From an uncultured Ruminococcus sp. (lineage in GTDB: Bacteria; Bacillota; Clostridia; Oscillospirales; Acutalibacteraceae), in NCBI GenBank assembly GCA_902765855.1, contig CACXBF010000009.1, positions 1 to 61,165 on the forward strand: a stretch of 61,165 nt of DNA, given 5' to 3'. The position numbers and the translations under genes were made by a program. This document shows positions 41,581 through 50,931 of this stretch, in pieces. Positions within the stretch are counted from its first letter, which is position 1, and each line of letters starts with the position of its first letter. The notes under the pieces were generated by a model. It was not told the origin of the DNA and did no database searches. It worked only from the letters and a program-made list of their open reading frames with translations.

Positions 41581-44334
41581 TTATTTAGATTTTTTACTGC
41601 GGATAGAATAACCAAGAGCTACTATCTCATGTATTATCAACGGAAGTATAGAACATATTGCTGTTATAACCCATTCGTTGCCTGTAAGATTTGCTGTTGA
41701 GAAAACAGCTCTGACAGCAGGAACTTCAATAACCAAAAATTGAAGTCCGATACCAACTACAAATGCAAGTGCCATCATCCAGTTTTTGTTGCTGAAAACA
41801 TGAATAAATGATTTCTTGACATTGCTCATACCTACCATATGGAAAAGTTCGCAGAATGCAAGGGTTGTAAATGCCATTGTCTGTGCCTGATGAAGTATAT
41901 CTGCATTGCCTTCATAAAGTGCTTTTATATCTCCAAGAGAGAAAACACCATTGAGCCAACCTGCTGCAAAATATGAGATAAGAACTGCTACTGTTATTAC
42001 AATGCCAAAACCGGCCGTCAGCTTAACTCCGCCGTCGGCAAAGATACCCTTTTTCGGGTCTCTTGGTTTTTCATCAAGAACATCAGGTGCTTTAGGGTCC
42101 ATACCCAAAGCAATCGCGGGCAAGCTGTCCGTAATAAGATTTACCCACAAAAGATGAATAGCAATAAGTGGTGCAGGCAAACCAAGACATATGATAAAGA
42201 ACATAGCAAGAACTTCGGCAATATTGCTTGAAATTAAGAATATAATCGTTTTTTTGATATTCGCAAAGATACCTCTGCCCTCTTCAACAGCCTTTTCGAT
42301 AGATGCAAAGTTATCATCAGTAAGAACCATATCAGCTGCGCCTTTAGCGACATCTGTACCAGTAATACCCATTGCTATACCAATATCAGCAGCTTTAAGA
42401 CTTGGGGCGTCATTAACGCCGTCACCCGTCATAGCGCAGATGTTTCCGTTCGCTTTAAATGCCTTAACAATCTGAACCTTATTTTCAGGCGAAACTCTTG
42501 CAAAAACTCTTACAGTATTGCAACATTCTTTGAGCTCATCTTCACTCATTGCATCAACTTCTGCGCCTGTTCGGCACTGCTCCTTTGTTTCGCAAATTCC
42601 AAGATTTTTAGCTATTGCAAAGGCTGTATCCTTATGGTCGCCTGTAATCATAACAGTTGCAATACCTGCTCGCTTGAATTTTTCAACTGCACCCTTCGCC
42701 TCAGGTCTTTCAGGGTCTATCATTGCTACCAAACCGACAAAAATCAAATCGTCCTCTATTGGCTTGTCTGTCATACGATATGCAAGAGCAAGGACTCTGA
42801 GAGCCTTATCGCTGAAATAGCTATTTATGCTATAAATTTTCTTTATGTCGTCATCTGTAATATTTCTGACCTTGCCATTTTCAAGGATTTTAGTTGTATG
42901 CTTCAAGATAGAATCCAAAGCGCCCTTTGTATAACCAACATTCCTTCCGTTTTCATTGTGAACAGTAGTCATCATTTTTCTGTCACTATCAAATGGAAGT
43001 TCATCTATTCTTGGGAAAGTTGTTTCAAGATATTTCTTATGAAGATTAAGTTCATTCGCAAAGTTGACAAGTGCAATTTCTGTCGGGTCACCATATAAGC
43101 CATCATCAACAGTAGCATTAGAGCAAAGGCTCATACCTTTTGCAAGGAATCTAAATTCATTACTTTTCTGGGCTTTAAAATCCGAACCAACTACAACCTG
43201 ACCATTGCAGTATGCCTCAACAACGGTCATCTTATTTTGAGTAAGTGTACCTGTCTTATCTGAACATACAACAGAAACCGCACCAAGCGTTTCAACGGAA
43301 GGAAGTTTTCTTACAATCGTATTTGCCTTAACCATCTTTTGCACACCAATAGCAAGAACTATTGTTACAACTGCTGGCAAGCCCTCTGGTATAGCCGCAA
43401 CCGCAAGTGAAATCGATGAAAGGATAGCTTCTATATAAGCCTCAATATTTGTACCCTTACCGTCAACAAAAATCCATACAAGGTCAACTGCAAGTACAAG
43501 GAGAACTATTATAAGTGTTATTATTCCGAGTGCTTTAGAAAGCTTTGCAAGAACCTTTTGTAGTGGTGTAAGTTCTTCCTGCTCGTTATCAAGAGCAGAA
43601 GCAATTTTACCTATTTCAGTTTCCATTCCACAACCACTTACAATACCCATTCCTCTGCCATATGTTACAGGCGTTGACATATAGACCATATTAACTCTGT
43701 CTGCAACGCCAACAGGTTCACTGAATATAATATCTGCGTTCTTTTCAACCTGCATAGATTCGCCAGTAAGACTTGATTCATTTACTTTAAGATTAGCCGA
43801 TTCTATAAGTCTTAAATCCGCACCTATTGTATCGCCTTCTTCAAGCACAACAATATCACCAAGAACAAGCTCACTTGATTTAACTTTCTTGCGCTTACCA
43901 TCACGAATCACAGTAGATTCAGGGCTTGACATTTTTTTCAATGCGTCAAGTGAAGATTGTGCTTTTAATTCCTGAACTGTTCCGATAATTGCATTTATTA
44001 TGATAACCGCAAGGATAATTATAACATCAGGCCAGTCGCCGACTTCTAAAAAATTAAACGCATTACCTGCTTTCAGCCAATTAACTGTTTCATATGTTGA
44101 TACACCTATTGTGACAGCTATTGCGGCAAAAAGTACATAAATCATAGGGTCATTAAGCTGTGAAAGAAAAACCAAGAACCAAGGTTTCTTTTTCTTTTCT
44201 TTGAGTTTGTTTTCGCCAAAAAGCTCCAAGCGTCTTTTAGCTTCTTTTTCGGTCAAACCGTTTTTCAAGTCCGTTTCATACTCGTTTGCAAGTTTGAAAG
44301 TCGAAAAAGTTTCTACATTTTGCTGTTTTTTCAT
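41581..44334 (-). CDS. P-type ATPase, calcium/manganese-type cation exporter
   Basis: 917 residues. Phosphorylation site [15 protein letters not shown] actuator motif, ion-site PEGLPA in the fourth helix, and [13 protein letters not shown] hinge with the N-terminal cation-ATPase domain ([15 protein letters not shown]). SERCA/PMCA-like bacterial ATPases extrude Ca2+ or Mn2+. The upstream yybP-ykoY riboswitch points to manganese. The leader also holds two inverted repeat copies. ACGGAGAAATAATAAGTT-type spacing leaves the exact start as ATG 44334. Confidence 0.93.
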   Translation of the reverse strand: MKKQQNVETFSTFKLANEYETDLKNGLTEKEAKRRLELFGENKLKEKKKKPWFLVFLSQLNDPMIYVLFAAIAVTIGVSTYETVNWLKAGNAFNFLEVGDWPDVIIILAVIIINAIIGTVQELKAQSSLDALKKMSSPESTVIRDGKRKKVKSSELVLGDIVVLEEGDTIGADLRLIESANLKVNESSLTGESMQVEKNADIIFSEPVGVADRVNMVYMSTPVTYGRGMGIVSGCGMETEIGKIASALDNEQEELTPLQKVLAKLSKALGIITLIIVLLVLAVDLVWIFVDGKGTNIEAYIEAILSSISLAVAAIPEGLPAVVTIVLAIGVQKMVKANTIVRKLPSVETLGAVSVVCSDKTGTLTQNKMTVVEAYCNGQVVVGSDFKAQKSNEFRFLAKGMSLCSNATVDDGLYGDPTEIALVNFANELNLHKKYLETTFPRIDELPFDSDRKMMTTVHNENGRNVGYTKGALDSILKHTTKILENGKVRNITDDDIKKIYSINSYFSDKALRVLALAYRMTDKPIEDDLIFVGLVAMIDPERPEAKGAVEKFKRAGIATVMITGDHKDTAFAIAKNLGICETKEQCRTGAEVDAMSEDELKECCNTVRVFARVSPENKVQIVKAFKANGNICAMTGDGVNDAPSLKAADIGIAMGITGTDVAKGAADMVLTDDNFASIEKAVEEGRGIFANIKKTIIFLISSNIAEVLAMFFIICLGLPAPLIAIHLLWVNLITDSLPAIALGMDPKAPDVLDEKPRDPKKGIFADGGVKLTAGFGIVITVAVLISYFAAGWLNGVFSLGDIKALYEGNADILHQAQTMAFTTLAFCELFHMVGMSNVKKSFIHVFSNKNWMMALAFVVGIGLQFLVIEVPAVRAVFSTANLTGNEWVITAICSILPLIIHEIVALGYSIRSKKSK

Positions 44335-44400
44335 AACTTATTATTTCTCCTTTATATAAAATTTAAAAATCCTCTCAACAACCCAAATCAGTTTATATTT

Positions 44401-44497
44401 TTCTCTAAGACAATTAAAAGTTTTGCTCAAGCTTTTTCAAAAGCTTGCAGGGTTTAGGGACGGAGTCCCTCATAGGTTTTAAGGGCAACGCCCTTAA
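44401..44497 (-). repeat. three-hairpin intergenic repeat, copy C
   Basis: Minus strand: TTAAGGGCGTTGCCCTTAA, GAGGGACTCCGTCCCT, GCAAGCTTTTGAAAAAGCTTG and TTTTAATTGTCTTAGAGAA. Same order of parts as copies A and B. It forms a head-to-head inverted pair with copy B inside the ATPase leader. Confidence 0.8.
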
Positions 44498-44512
44498 CAT
44501 TCTTTACTCTTG

Positions 44513-44533
44513 AGGGCGGACTTTGTCCGCCCT
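44513..44533. repeat. short GC-rich palindrome between copies B and C
   Basis: AGGGCGGAC-TTT-GTCCGCCCT, nine perfect pairs. Confidence 0.7.
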
Positions 44534-44562
44534 TATTTACTAATGTTACTACCAAAAGAAAT

Positions 44563-44589
44563 TTAGGGGCGAACTTAGTTCGCCCCTAA
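44563..44589. repeat. short palindrome of the GGGCGAAC class
   Basis: TTAGGGGCGAAC-TTA-GTTCGCCCCTAA, 12 perfect pairs. The core GGGCGAAC/GTTCGCCC recurs at 46810-46828. Confidence 0.75.
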
Positions 44590-44604
44590 GTGGGCAAGAT
44601 GATA

Positions 44605-44714
44605 TTAAGGGCTTCGCCCTTAAAACCCACCAAAGGCTCTGCCGTAGGTGACTACCTTTGGAAACTGCAAGCCTTTAAAAAGGCTTGACCTAAACTTTTA
44701 ACTGTCTTAGGAAA
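44605..44714 (+). repeat. three-hairpin intergenic repeat, copy B
   Basis: TTAAGGGCTTCGCCCTTAA, then ACCCACCAAAGGCTCTG, GTAGGTGACTACC, CTGCAAGCCTTT with AAAGGCTTG, and CTTTTAACTGTCTTAGGAAA. The complete copy most like A. Confidence 0.8.
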
Positions 44715-44747
44715 GTACGTTAGCTAAGTGGCTTATCCTTAGATAAT

Positions 44748-44793
44748 AAAAAAGACTCAACACATAGCCTCGTTTAGAGTTATGTGTGAGTCT
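44748..44793 (-). terminator. expression-platform terminator of the Mn2+ riboswitch
   Basis: Minus strand AGACTCACACATA and TATGTGTTGAGTCT pair over 13-14 bp, then TTTTTT. It directly follows the aptamer, as expected for a transcription-attenuating riboswitch. Confidence 0.8.
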
Positions 44794-44893
44794 GGTAATT
44801 TAAAGCAAGCCAGGTCTTTTATAAAGAGCCATGAGTGTTGACTTACTACGCACATTAAGTACGCTTACTACTCCCCCACAAGGGATTCCTAAT
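44794..44893 (-). promoter_or_regulatory. yybP-ykoY (Mn2+) riboswitch aptamer
   Basis: The minus strand holds GGGGAGTAG (44876-44868) and AGTCAACACTC (44843-44833), together with AAGACCTGGC (44818-44809), the conserved segments of the yybP-ykoY manganese riboswitch class. A near-consensus promoter lies immediately upstream and an intrinsic terminator downstream. The class controls Mn2+ exporters, including P-type ATPases of the YoaB kind; the next gene on this strand is a P-type ATPase about 410 nt further. Confidence 0.75.
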
Positions 44894-44899
44894 ATTTGT

Positions 44900-44928
44900 A
44901 TTTTATCATATCAAATATTAGCTGTCAA
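44900..44928 (-). promoter_or_regulatory. promoter of the riboswitch-ATPase transcript
   Basis: Minus strand TTGACA at 44928-44923, a 17-nt spacer, TAAAAT at 44905-44900. Transcription would start near 44893, at the first base of the aptamer. Confidence 0.85.
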
Positions 44929-44959
44929 TAAAATATTCTGCAAAAACAAATTTTTAAGT

Positions 44960-46726
44960 TTAAAAAATTCCCTTTCTCTCAAGAAATCTTGCAATTTTTT
45001 CGCCCTTTGGCATCTGAAGAACATCGTCCTTTTGTATAGCCTTAAAAATAAACAGGCAGAATATATATACTATTACAGCAACTACAACTGCAAGAATTGT
45101 AGCAATCTTTCCACTCATAAAATAATCAAAAAGATGATATGATACAAAAGCTCCAACTCCGCACACAAGCGATGCAAGAAGCGGCTTCACAAGTATCGAC
45201 ATAAAGTTTGGCACGATTTTGGTATGCCTGCAAAGGAAGAATACTCCCACAACAGATATAAACAAATAGCATACGAATGTTCCAATAGGTGCACCCTGAA
45301 TATTTATCTCAGGAATACCAACGAGAACATAGTTAGTAACAATCTTAGCGGCAACGCCGATAGCCATAAGCTTAACCGGTAAATCAACTCTGCCAACAGC
45401 CTGAAGCATACTGCATATAGGTGTTGCTGTTCCGACAAAGATAATAGCTATGCCCATTGTGGTCAAAACCTTAGAAGCAATTTCTACTTCGTTAGATACA
45501 TTAGGGCTGCTGTAAATCAAACCAAGTATAGGCTCAGAAAGAACCGAAAGTCCGATACCTGATGGAATTGTAACTACCAAAGTTATTCTTAAAACTGCCT
45601 CAAGACTTTGTTTTAGCTTTGCTTTATCCTTACTTGCCCAAGCAGCAGTTACCGATGGCAAAGCACTCGAGCCGAATACCTGTGTAAGTGCTGTTATGAG
45701 CATAGTCAAAGTTGAGCTATAACCATAGCAGCCGAAAAGATAGGTGTGCGTTGTGCCTGCATAATATACACTATCCGGCAAGAGCGTTCCATAAACATTA
45801 AGCAATGCGTCTGGATTGGTCTGCATAATATCATAGATTCGGCTTTGTACGATAGATGTATCTATAACATCTGTAATACTTAACAAAATCGCACCCATAC
45901 CGACAGGAATAGCTGTTCTTACAAGTATTTTTATTGTTTCTCTGTCTGAACGAGGTCTTGGAGAATTTGCAAGCTCTTCTTGAGTGATTCCGTCACCGTT
46001 CTTTCTATAACGGATATAAAGGAATACAAAGCCCATAATTCCGCCAAGAGATATTCCTGTAATTGCCGCACCTACTGCAATAGGCATGATATAATCCGTT
46101 GCCTGTTCAAGACTTGAGCATTTCATTCCAAGAACATAACCCGTTGTTTCATACTGATTTGTGCCAAACTTAATTGTGAGATATGCCATAGTAAGTCCGA
46201 CAAAAAGTTTGAAGGTTGCTTCTATAATTTCCGAAATTGCTGTCGGAACCATATTTCGCATACCCTCAAAGTAACCTCTGTATATTGACATCAGACAACC
46301 GAAAAGAACTGTCGGTGCAAGAGCCAATATTGCAAAAATAGCATTTGGTGTCTTAATAAGGTTAACATAAATAAAGCTTCCGCCCACCATTAAAAGAAAA
46401 CACACACAGCCTGTAACTATAAATATAGGAACAGACACTCTATGTATTTTCTTTACATCTTTATACCTACCGTTTGCTACGCTTTCCGAAACCATTCGTG
46501 AAATAGCAATAGGAAATCCTGCAGTAGCAAGCATAAAAAGCGGGTTATATAGTGCATAAGCAGCATTAAAAAGACCTGTACCAACACCACCGAACATATT
46601 TGCAAGGATGATTTTATAAACCATTCCGAATGTTTTAACAATAATCATACTTGCCGCAAGAATAAAAGCTCCCTGTAAAAAGGATTGATTTTTTCTTGCT
46701 TTTGGTATACTTTTTTTTCTAAGCAC
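44960..46726 (-). CDS. MOP-superfamily flippase (SpoVB/Wzx-like)
   Basis: 588 residues with 14 predicted transmembrane segments (starting GAFILAASMIIVKTFGMVYK) and a basic N-terminus. This is the oligosaccharide/lipid-II flippase superfamily; the size and sequence fit clostridial SpoVB-like proteins involved in cell-wall or spore-cortex precursor export. The polysaccharide genes 3.4 kb downstream on the other strand have an ABC exporter, so its substrate is probably a different glycan. A short palindrome (46810-46828) lies upstream. Confidence 0.88.
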   Translation of the reverse strand: MLRKKSIPKARKNQSFLQGAFILAASMIIVKTFGMVYKIILANMFGGVGTGLFNAAYALYNPLFMLATAGFPIAISRMVSESVANGRYKDVKKIHRVSVPIFIVTGCVCFLLMVGGSFIYVNLIKTPNAIFAILALAPTVLFGCLMSIYRGYFEGMRNMVPTAISEIIEATFKLFVGLTMAYLTIKFGTNQYETTGYVLGMKCSSLEQATDYIMPIAVGAAITGISLGGIMGFVFLYIRYRKNGDGITQEELANSPRPRSDRETIKILVRTAIPVGMGAILLSITDVIDTSIVQSRIYDIMQTNPDALLNVYGTLLPDSVYYAGTTHTYLFGCYGYSSTLTMLITALTQVFGSSALPSVTAAWASKDKAKLKQSLEAVLRITLVVTIPSGIGLSVLSEPILGLIYSSPNVSNEVEIASKVLTTMGIAIIFVGTATPICSMLQAVGRVDLPVKLMAIGVAAKIVTNYVLVGIPEINIQGAPIGTFVCYLFISVVGVFFLCRHTKIVPNFMSILVKPLLASLVCGVGAFVSYHLFDYFMSGKIATILAVVVAVIVYIFCLFIFKAIQKDDVLQMPKGEKIARFLERKGIF

Positions 46727-46809
46727 TCATTAACCTCCCTACAGTGCAGCGTAATTTCCGACAAACTCATAAAATCAGATTTTTACGCAAATAATACTGC
46801 AAATATTAG

Positions 46810-46828
46810 GGGCGAACTGTGTTCGCCC
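46810..46828. repeat. short palindrome of the GGGCGAAC class
   Basis: GGGCGAAC-TGT-GTTCGCCC, eight perfect pairs, followed by GTCAAAATACTA. In the intergenic region upstream of the flippase. Confidence 0.7.
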
Positions 46829-46906
46829 GTCAAAATACTAATTTAGATTATTTCAATCCACGCTATATGCGTCGAAACCAATTAACACAATTTTTAAATT
46901 GCAATA

Positions 46907-47350
46907 TTATTCTTCAGTAGAAGTTTCAACTGTATTTTCTGCTGTTTCCTCTGGTTCTTCTGCTTCATCAGGCTGTGGCATATCTTCTGAATTTCTAAGT
47001 CTTTCGCCACATTTTCCACAGAAAATTGCATCTTTAGAATTTACAGTACTGCATTTAGGGCATTTTGCTCTGTTTTTTGTTTCTGCAATAAGTTCATTTA
47101 CAGAATCAAGCTGTCCCTTGAGGTCTGAAATCTTTTCAACAAGTTCCGCTATTGCTTTATCATAGCACTTGTCGCTTGTCTTTGCTTCATAGACTACTCG
47201 TCCAAGAATTTCGCACTTTTTAGAAATCTCGCTGCTAAGTTCTGCGGCTGAAATAGTAAGCTTAGAAATATCAACGAATTTTTCTGCCTTTTTGCCAACA
47301 AAACCTGCGGCAGTCTTTGCATTATAGATTGCATCTTCAAGTATTCCCAT
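46907..47350 (-). CDS. zinc-ribbon domain protein with coiled coil
   Basis: 147 residues from ATG 47350. N-terminal amphipathic helices (AKTAAGFVGKKAEKFVDISK), a coiled coil, and a rubredoxin-like zinc ribbon CPKCSTVNSKDAIFCGKCGE, then a strongly acidic tail. Common in Firmicutes, with no established function. Starts an apparently separate unit from the kinase gene. Confidence 0.85.
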   Translation of the reverse strand: MGILEDAIYNAKTAAGFVGKKAEKFVDISKLTISAAELSSEISKKCEILGRVVYEAKTSDKCYDKAIAELVEKISDLKGQLDSVNELIAETKNRAKCPKCSTVNSKDAIFCGKCGERLRNSEDMPQPDEAEEPEETAENTVETSTEE

Positions 47351-47435
47351 AAACAGACACTCCTTTTTTATTTTTTCGATTAAAGTATATCCTAAAGTAT
47401 AGCACAAACTGTCTACATCTTCAATAGTTTTTTAG

Positions 47436-48398
47436 TTAATATTCAAACGAACTGCCGCCTATAAATTCCCTCAAAAGAGAGTCTTTTGGTACAAGTTCTT
47501 GGTCTATCGCAGAGAACTGTTCCAAGGCTGAAATTATCCTCTCAGCATATCTATAATCTTCACAGCTTCTATCAACTTCAGAAAGTATTCTTATTGCGTC
47601 ATTTTTCAAAATGCATACTTCATATGGGTGAAATGTATTCAAAGTATAATCGCTCATATATTTAAACGGACGAATATACTTTCTTTCGCCAAGGCAGACA
47701 TTATCCCACATAGATATAGTTTCCTCACCATCAGAACCTCTGAACGCCGTATCTCTGACAAGTCTTCTCAAAAAGCGTATATCCTCCGCTCTTAAAATTT
47801 TCTTTTCAGTATTTTTTATACCCTGCTTTACACTTATATAAATTTTCTTGATACCATCTGCATTTATTCCCTCTGTGAATATCGGATTAAGTGCGTGGAT
47901 TCCTTCAATTATTATAATGCTATCCTTTTCAACTTTAAGCTCTGTGAAAATAGGCTCTCTTTCGCCCTTTGTAAAGCTATACTTAGGTAGCATACAACTG
48001 CCATTTGTAAGAATACTTTTTATACAAGATTTTATATATGGAATATCCAGTGCCTCAAGAGCCTCAAAATCATACTCACCATTCGGAAGTTTAGGAATAT
48101 TTTTCTTTCCTGTATAGAAATTATCAAGAGAAATTATATGAGTATTTCTGCCAGCACTTTCAAACTTTGATTCAAGTAGTTTTGCTGTTGTAGTTTTTCC
48201 ACTTGATGACGGACCTGTAAGCATTATGATATTACACTGTTTTTCAAGTCCCATAATGTTTTCAGCAATATTATCCAAGTCGCTGTGAAACTGTTCCTCT
48301 ACTGTATCTATAAAGTCTTTAGCCTCATTTTCAGCATAGTAGTTTATTACAGGAAGATTATAAGAATATCTTCTGTATGTATTATTTAAGGTTACCAT
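47436..48398 (-). CDS. uridine kinase-like nucleoside kinase
   Basis: 320 residues. P-loop MLTGPSSSGKTTTAKLLE, the IIIEGIHALNP Walker B region and the RRLVRDTAFRGSDGEETISM lid. Related clostridial kinases often carry an N-terminal TGS domain of about 200 residues; this one lacks it and begins directly near the kinase core. It overlaps the hemZ stop by 17 nt, a coupled arrangement. Product is probably UMP/CMP or a similar nucleotide. Confidence 0.87.
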   Translation of the reverse strand: MVTLNNTYRRYSYNLPVINYYAENEAKDFIDTVEEQFHSDLDNIAENIMGLEKQCNIIMLTGPSSSGKTTTAKLLESKFESAGRNTHIISLDNFYTGKKNIPKLPNGEYDFEALEALDIPYIKSCIKSILTNGSCMLPKYSFTKGEREPIFTELKVEKDSIIIIEGIHALNPIFTEGINADGIKKIYISVKQGIKNTEKKILRAEDIRFLRRLVRDTAFRGSDGEETISMWDNVCLGERKYIRPFKYMSDYTLNTFHPYEVCILKNDAIRILSEVDRSCEDYRYAERIISALEQFSAIDQELVPKDSLLREFIGGSSFEY

Positions 48399-49860
48399 AG
48401 AAAGTCTTAATCTGCTCCTTTCGTCTTAGCATTTCATCAAAACCGTTGATATATTCATATGGATATTTATAGTTAAATATTCGTTCAAGATGATTTACTC
48501 CCGGTTCACGAAGTTTAGAAACTCCGCCTGCCCCACAAGCAAGAATTGTATGGGTTTCGTCCATAACATATACATTATATAAGCCATCAAAACCATCTTT
48601 AGACCAACCTACATTTTCGAGATTACCCTCCATTCTGCTCTGACGATACAGATAATATGGGTGGTAGCCGAATTGTGGAAGTTTTTCCTCGCAATATTTC
48701 ATCATAATAGCTGCCGGTGGCTCTGCACCTGTCTTGACCAATGCTCCGCCAAGCGTAAGGAAAGACGAACGCTTCATAGCAAGAGTATGAACAGTTATGC
48801 TTGCAGGCGAAAGTTCGCACAAGGTATCAAGAGTATATTTAAAAGTTTCTGGAGTATCTTTTGGAAGCCCGGTAATTAAATCCATATTTATATGCTTAAA
48901 GCCGATTTCTTCCGCAAGCTTATATGCCTCTAAGGTTTGTGCGGCGGTGTGTCGTCTGCCGATAGCCTCCAGAACTTCATCATTCAAAGTCTGTGGATTT
49001 ATGCTTATTCTATCACAGCCACCATCAAGAATTGCTTCAAGCTTTTCACGAGTTATAGTATCCGGTCTGCCTGCTTCTATCGTAAATTCTCGGCATTTTT
49101 TCATATCAAAAGAAGCATTTATCGCAGCAATAAGCTTTGTAAGCTGTTCAGCGGAAAAAGTTGTCGGCGTACCTCCGCCTATATATACAGTTTCAAGTCT
49201 GAGATTGAGTTCTTTAGCTATTTCAGCTGTATATTTTATCTCTTGACATAGTAAATCAAGATATGGCTCAACAAGCTTTTTTGCCTTTTCTATCGACTGA
49301 GAAACAAATGAGCAATAAGAGCATCTTGTCGGACAGAACGGAACGGATATATAAAGGCTGAATGAATCAGGCTTTGAAAGTTCAAGAATTTTACGCTCAT
49401 TCTTTTCTGTTGTTAGTGCAAGCTTTGTTTTCTGCTCAGTAACAAGCAACTTTTCTCTGAAATATTTATCTGCACCGTCTGTGCCAAGTTCTCTCACGAG
49501 GTTATGCAAAAGCTTTATCGGACGAACTCCTGTTAATATTCCCCAAGGAAGTCTTATGCCTGTATATTCGCTCAATATCTCAAAAAGCATAATGGCAGCC
49601 GCTCTTTCACATTCCGAATACTCAGAATCAAACTCGCCATCTATTTTTTTAGATAAAGTCTTTTCAAAATCTTCATCAGCAAAGCTTACAATTATATCAG
49701 AATCTTTTTCGTGCTTTATAAGTTCTATTGCGACAAAAGGCTTTTCACGATTTATATTTTCATCGCATTTTATGACATTCATTTTTTCATTATTAAAAAA
49801 TGCACGAGTCAGATTTTCAATCTCATAATGAAAGGGATTATTTATAATATAGATATTCAT
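48382..49860 (-). CDS. hemZ: coproporphyrinogen dehydrogenase HemZ (radical SAM)
   Basis: 492 residues. Radical-SAM cluster CPTRCSYCSF with SVPF upstream, followed by the HemN-like fold (YIGGGTPTTFSAEQL, DLITGLP) and a C-terminal heme-family domain (YHPYYLYRQSRMEGNLENVG). HemZ is the clostridial/bacillar anaerobic counterpart that oxidises coproporphyrinogen or related chemistry. Its N-terminal part is long (about 150 residues), as in HemZ rather than HemN. First gene of the hemZ-kinase pair. Confidence 0.92.
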   Translation of the reverse strand: MNIYIINNPFHYEIENLTRAFFNNEKMNVIKCDENINREKPFVAIELIKHEKDSDIIVSFADEDFEKTLSKKIDGEFDSEYSECERAAAIMLFEILSEYTGIRLPWGILTGVRPIKLLHNLVRELGTDGADKYFREKLLVTEQKTKLALTTEKNERKILELSKPDSFSLYISVPFCPTRCSYCSFVSQSIEKAKKLVEPYLDLLCQEIKYTAEIAKELNLRLETVYIGGGTPTTFSAEQLTKLIAAINASFDMKKCREFTIEAGRPDTITREKLEAILDGGCDRISINPQTLNDEVLEAIGRRHTAAQTLEAYKLAEEIGFKHINMDLITGLPKDTPETFKYTLDTLCELSPASITVHTLAMKRSSFLTLGGALVKTGAEPPAAIMMKYCEEKLPQFGYHPYYLYRQSRMEGNLENVGWSKDGFDGLYNVYVMDETHTILACGAGGVSKLREPGVNHLERIFNYKYPYEYINGFDEMLRRKEQIKTFYGNLK

Positions 49861-50062
49861 AACAGCAATCCTTAATTTAAAAATTTATTAATTTCATAAT
49901 ATCACACATATTTATTTTAATCAAGAAAAGCCTTTCACTCAAAATATACAATATATGCAAATTGATAAGTATATGTAATTTATATACAATTTATCCTTTT
50001 ATAAAAAAATATAATTTTACATTAAAATCATCTAAAAACAATAATTTGTCAGTTCATATGTA

Positions 50063-50092
50063 TAGACATACAACCCTAAAAAGTGTTATAAT
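50063..50092 (+). promoter_or_regulatory. promoter of the polysaccharide locus
   Basis: TAGACA at 50063-50068, an 18-nt spacer and a perfect TATAAT at 50087-50092, about 40 nt before the ABC permease. AT-rich surroundings reduce specificity. Confidence 0.6.
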
Positions 50093-50133
50093 TTAGTTTA
50101 GTTAAACTTAAAAATTATATTGGAGAGAATCTA

Positions 50134-50916
50134 ATGATAAAAAATAAAACTTTATATGAATTTATGGAATATCTGCCATTCTTAAAGGAACTTATTAAAA
50201 GAGATTTCAAGATGAAATATTATAAGTCCTTTTTCGGTGTTCTTTGGACAGTGCTTAATCCTTTGATTATGGCATTTATTTTAACAATCATATTTTCTAC
50301 TCTTTTTAAAAGGTCAATTGAATATTATCCTATTTATAATATTTCTGGTCACCTTATATTAACTTTCTTCGTAACCGCAACTAAGCAATCGCTTACTTCG
50401 GTTTATTTTCATTCCAGCGTTTTTCGAAAATTTAAAGTCCCACAATATATGTATTGCCTTTCTAATGTAATAATTGCTTTTATAACGCTTCTATTTTCAT
50501 CTATTCCGATGTTAGTATTAGCTTTTATTTTAAATGTACCGCTACATCTTACAATGTTGCTTTTCCCTTTACCGATTTTACTTGCTCTTATATTTACTCT
50601 TGGCTGTTCGCTCATTCTCGCTGCATATGGCGTGTTTTTCAGAGATTTATACCATCTTTATGGTATCCTCACCTATGCGCTTAATTTCTTTACACCTATA
50701 TTCTATCCGATTGATATTATTCCTGTTGAATATCGTTTTGTATGGGATTTCAACCCGTTATATCTATATATAAGAATTTTAAGAGAAACTTTCATTTATA
50801 ATACAGTTCCTAATGAGAAAACCTTGATTGTTGCAACTTGTTATGCTGTACTCACCTTAGCTCTTGGAATACTTGTATTTAAAGAAAAAAGAGGTAAATT
50901 CTATAACTACCTATAA
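50134..50916 (+). CDS. ABC-2 polysaccharide exporter, permease (TagG/Wzm-like)
   Basis: 260 residues with six transmembrane segments; N-terminal amphipathic helix (LPFLKELIKRDFKMKYYKSF) typical of ABC-2 glycan exporters. It moves lipid-linked polysaccharide or teichoic-acid-like polymer across the membrane with the next gene's ATPase. First gene of the plus-strand polysaccharide cluster. Confidence 0.92.
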   Translation: MIKNKTLYEFMEYLPFLKELIKRDFKMKYYKSFFGVLWTVLNPLIMAFILTIIFSTLFKRSIEYYPIYNISGHLILTFFVTATKQSLTSVYFHSSVFRKFKVPQYMYCLSNVIIAFITLLFSSIPMLVLAFILNVPLHLTMLLFPLPILLALIFTLGCSLILAAYGVFFRDLYHLYGILTYALNFFTPIFYPIDIIPVEYRFVWDFNPLYLYIRILRETFIYNTVPNEKTLIVATCYAVLTLALGILVFKEKRGKFYNYL

Positions 50917-50931
50917 TTTGGAGGGAATAAA

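Noticed and set aside
46840-46880. TTTCAATCCACGC as a CRISPR-type repeat fragment
   Set aside because: It occurs once and has no spacer structure; similarity is too short.
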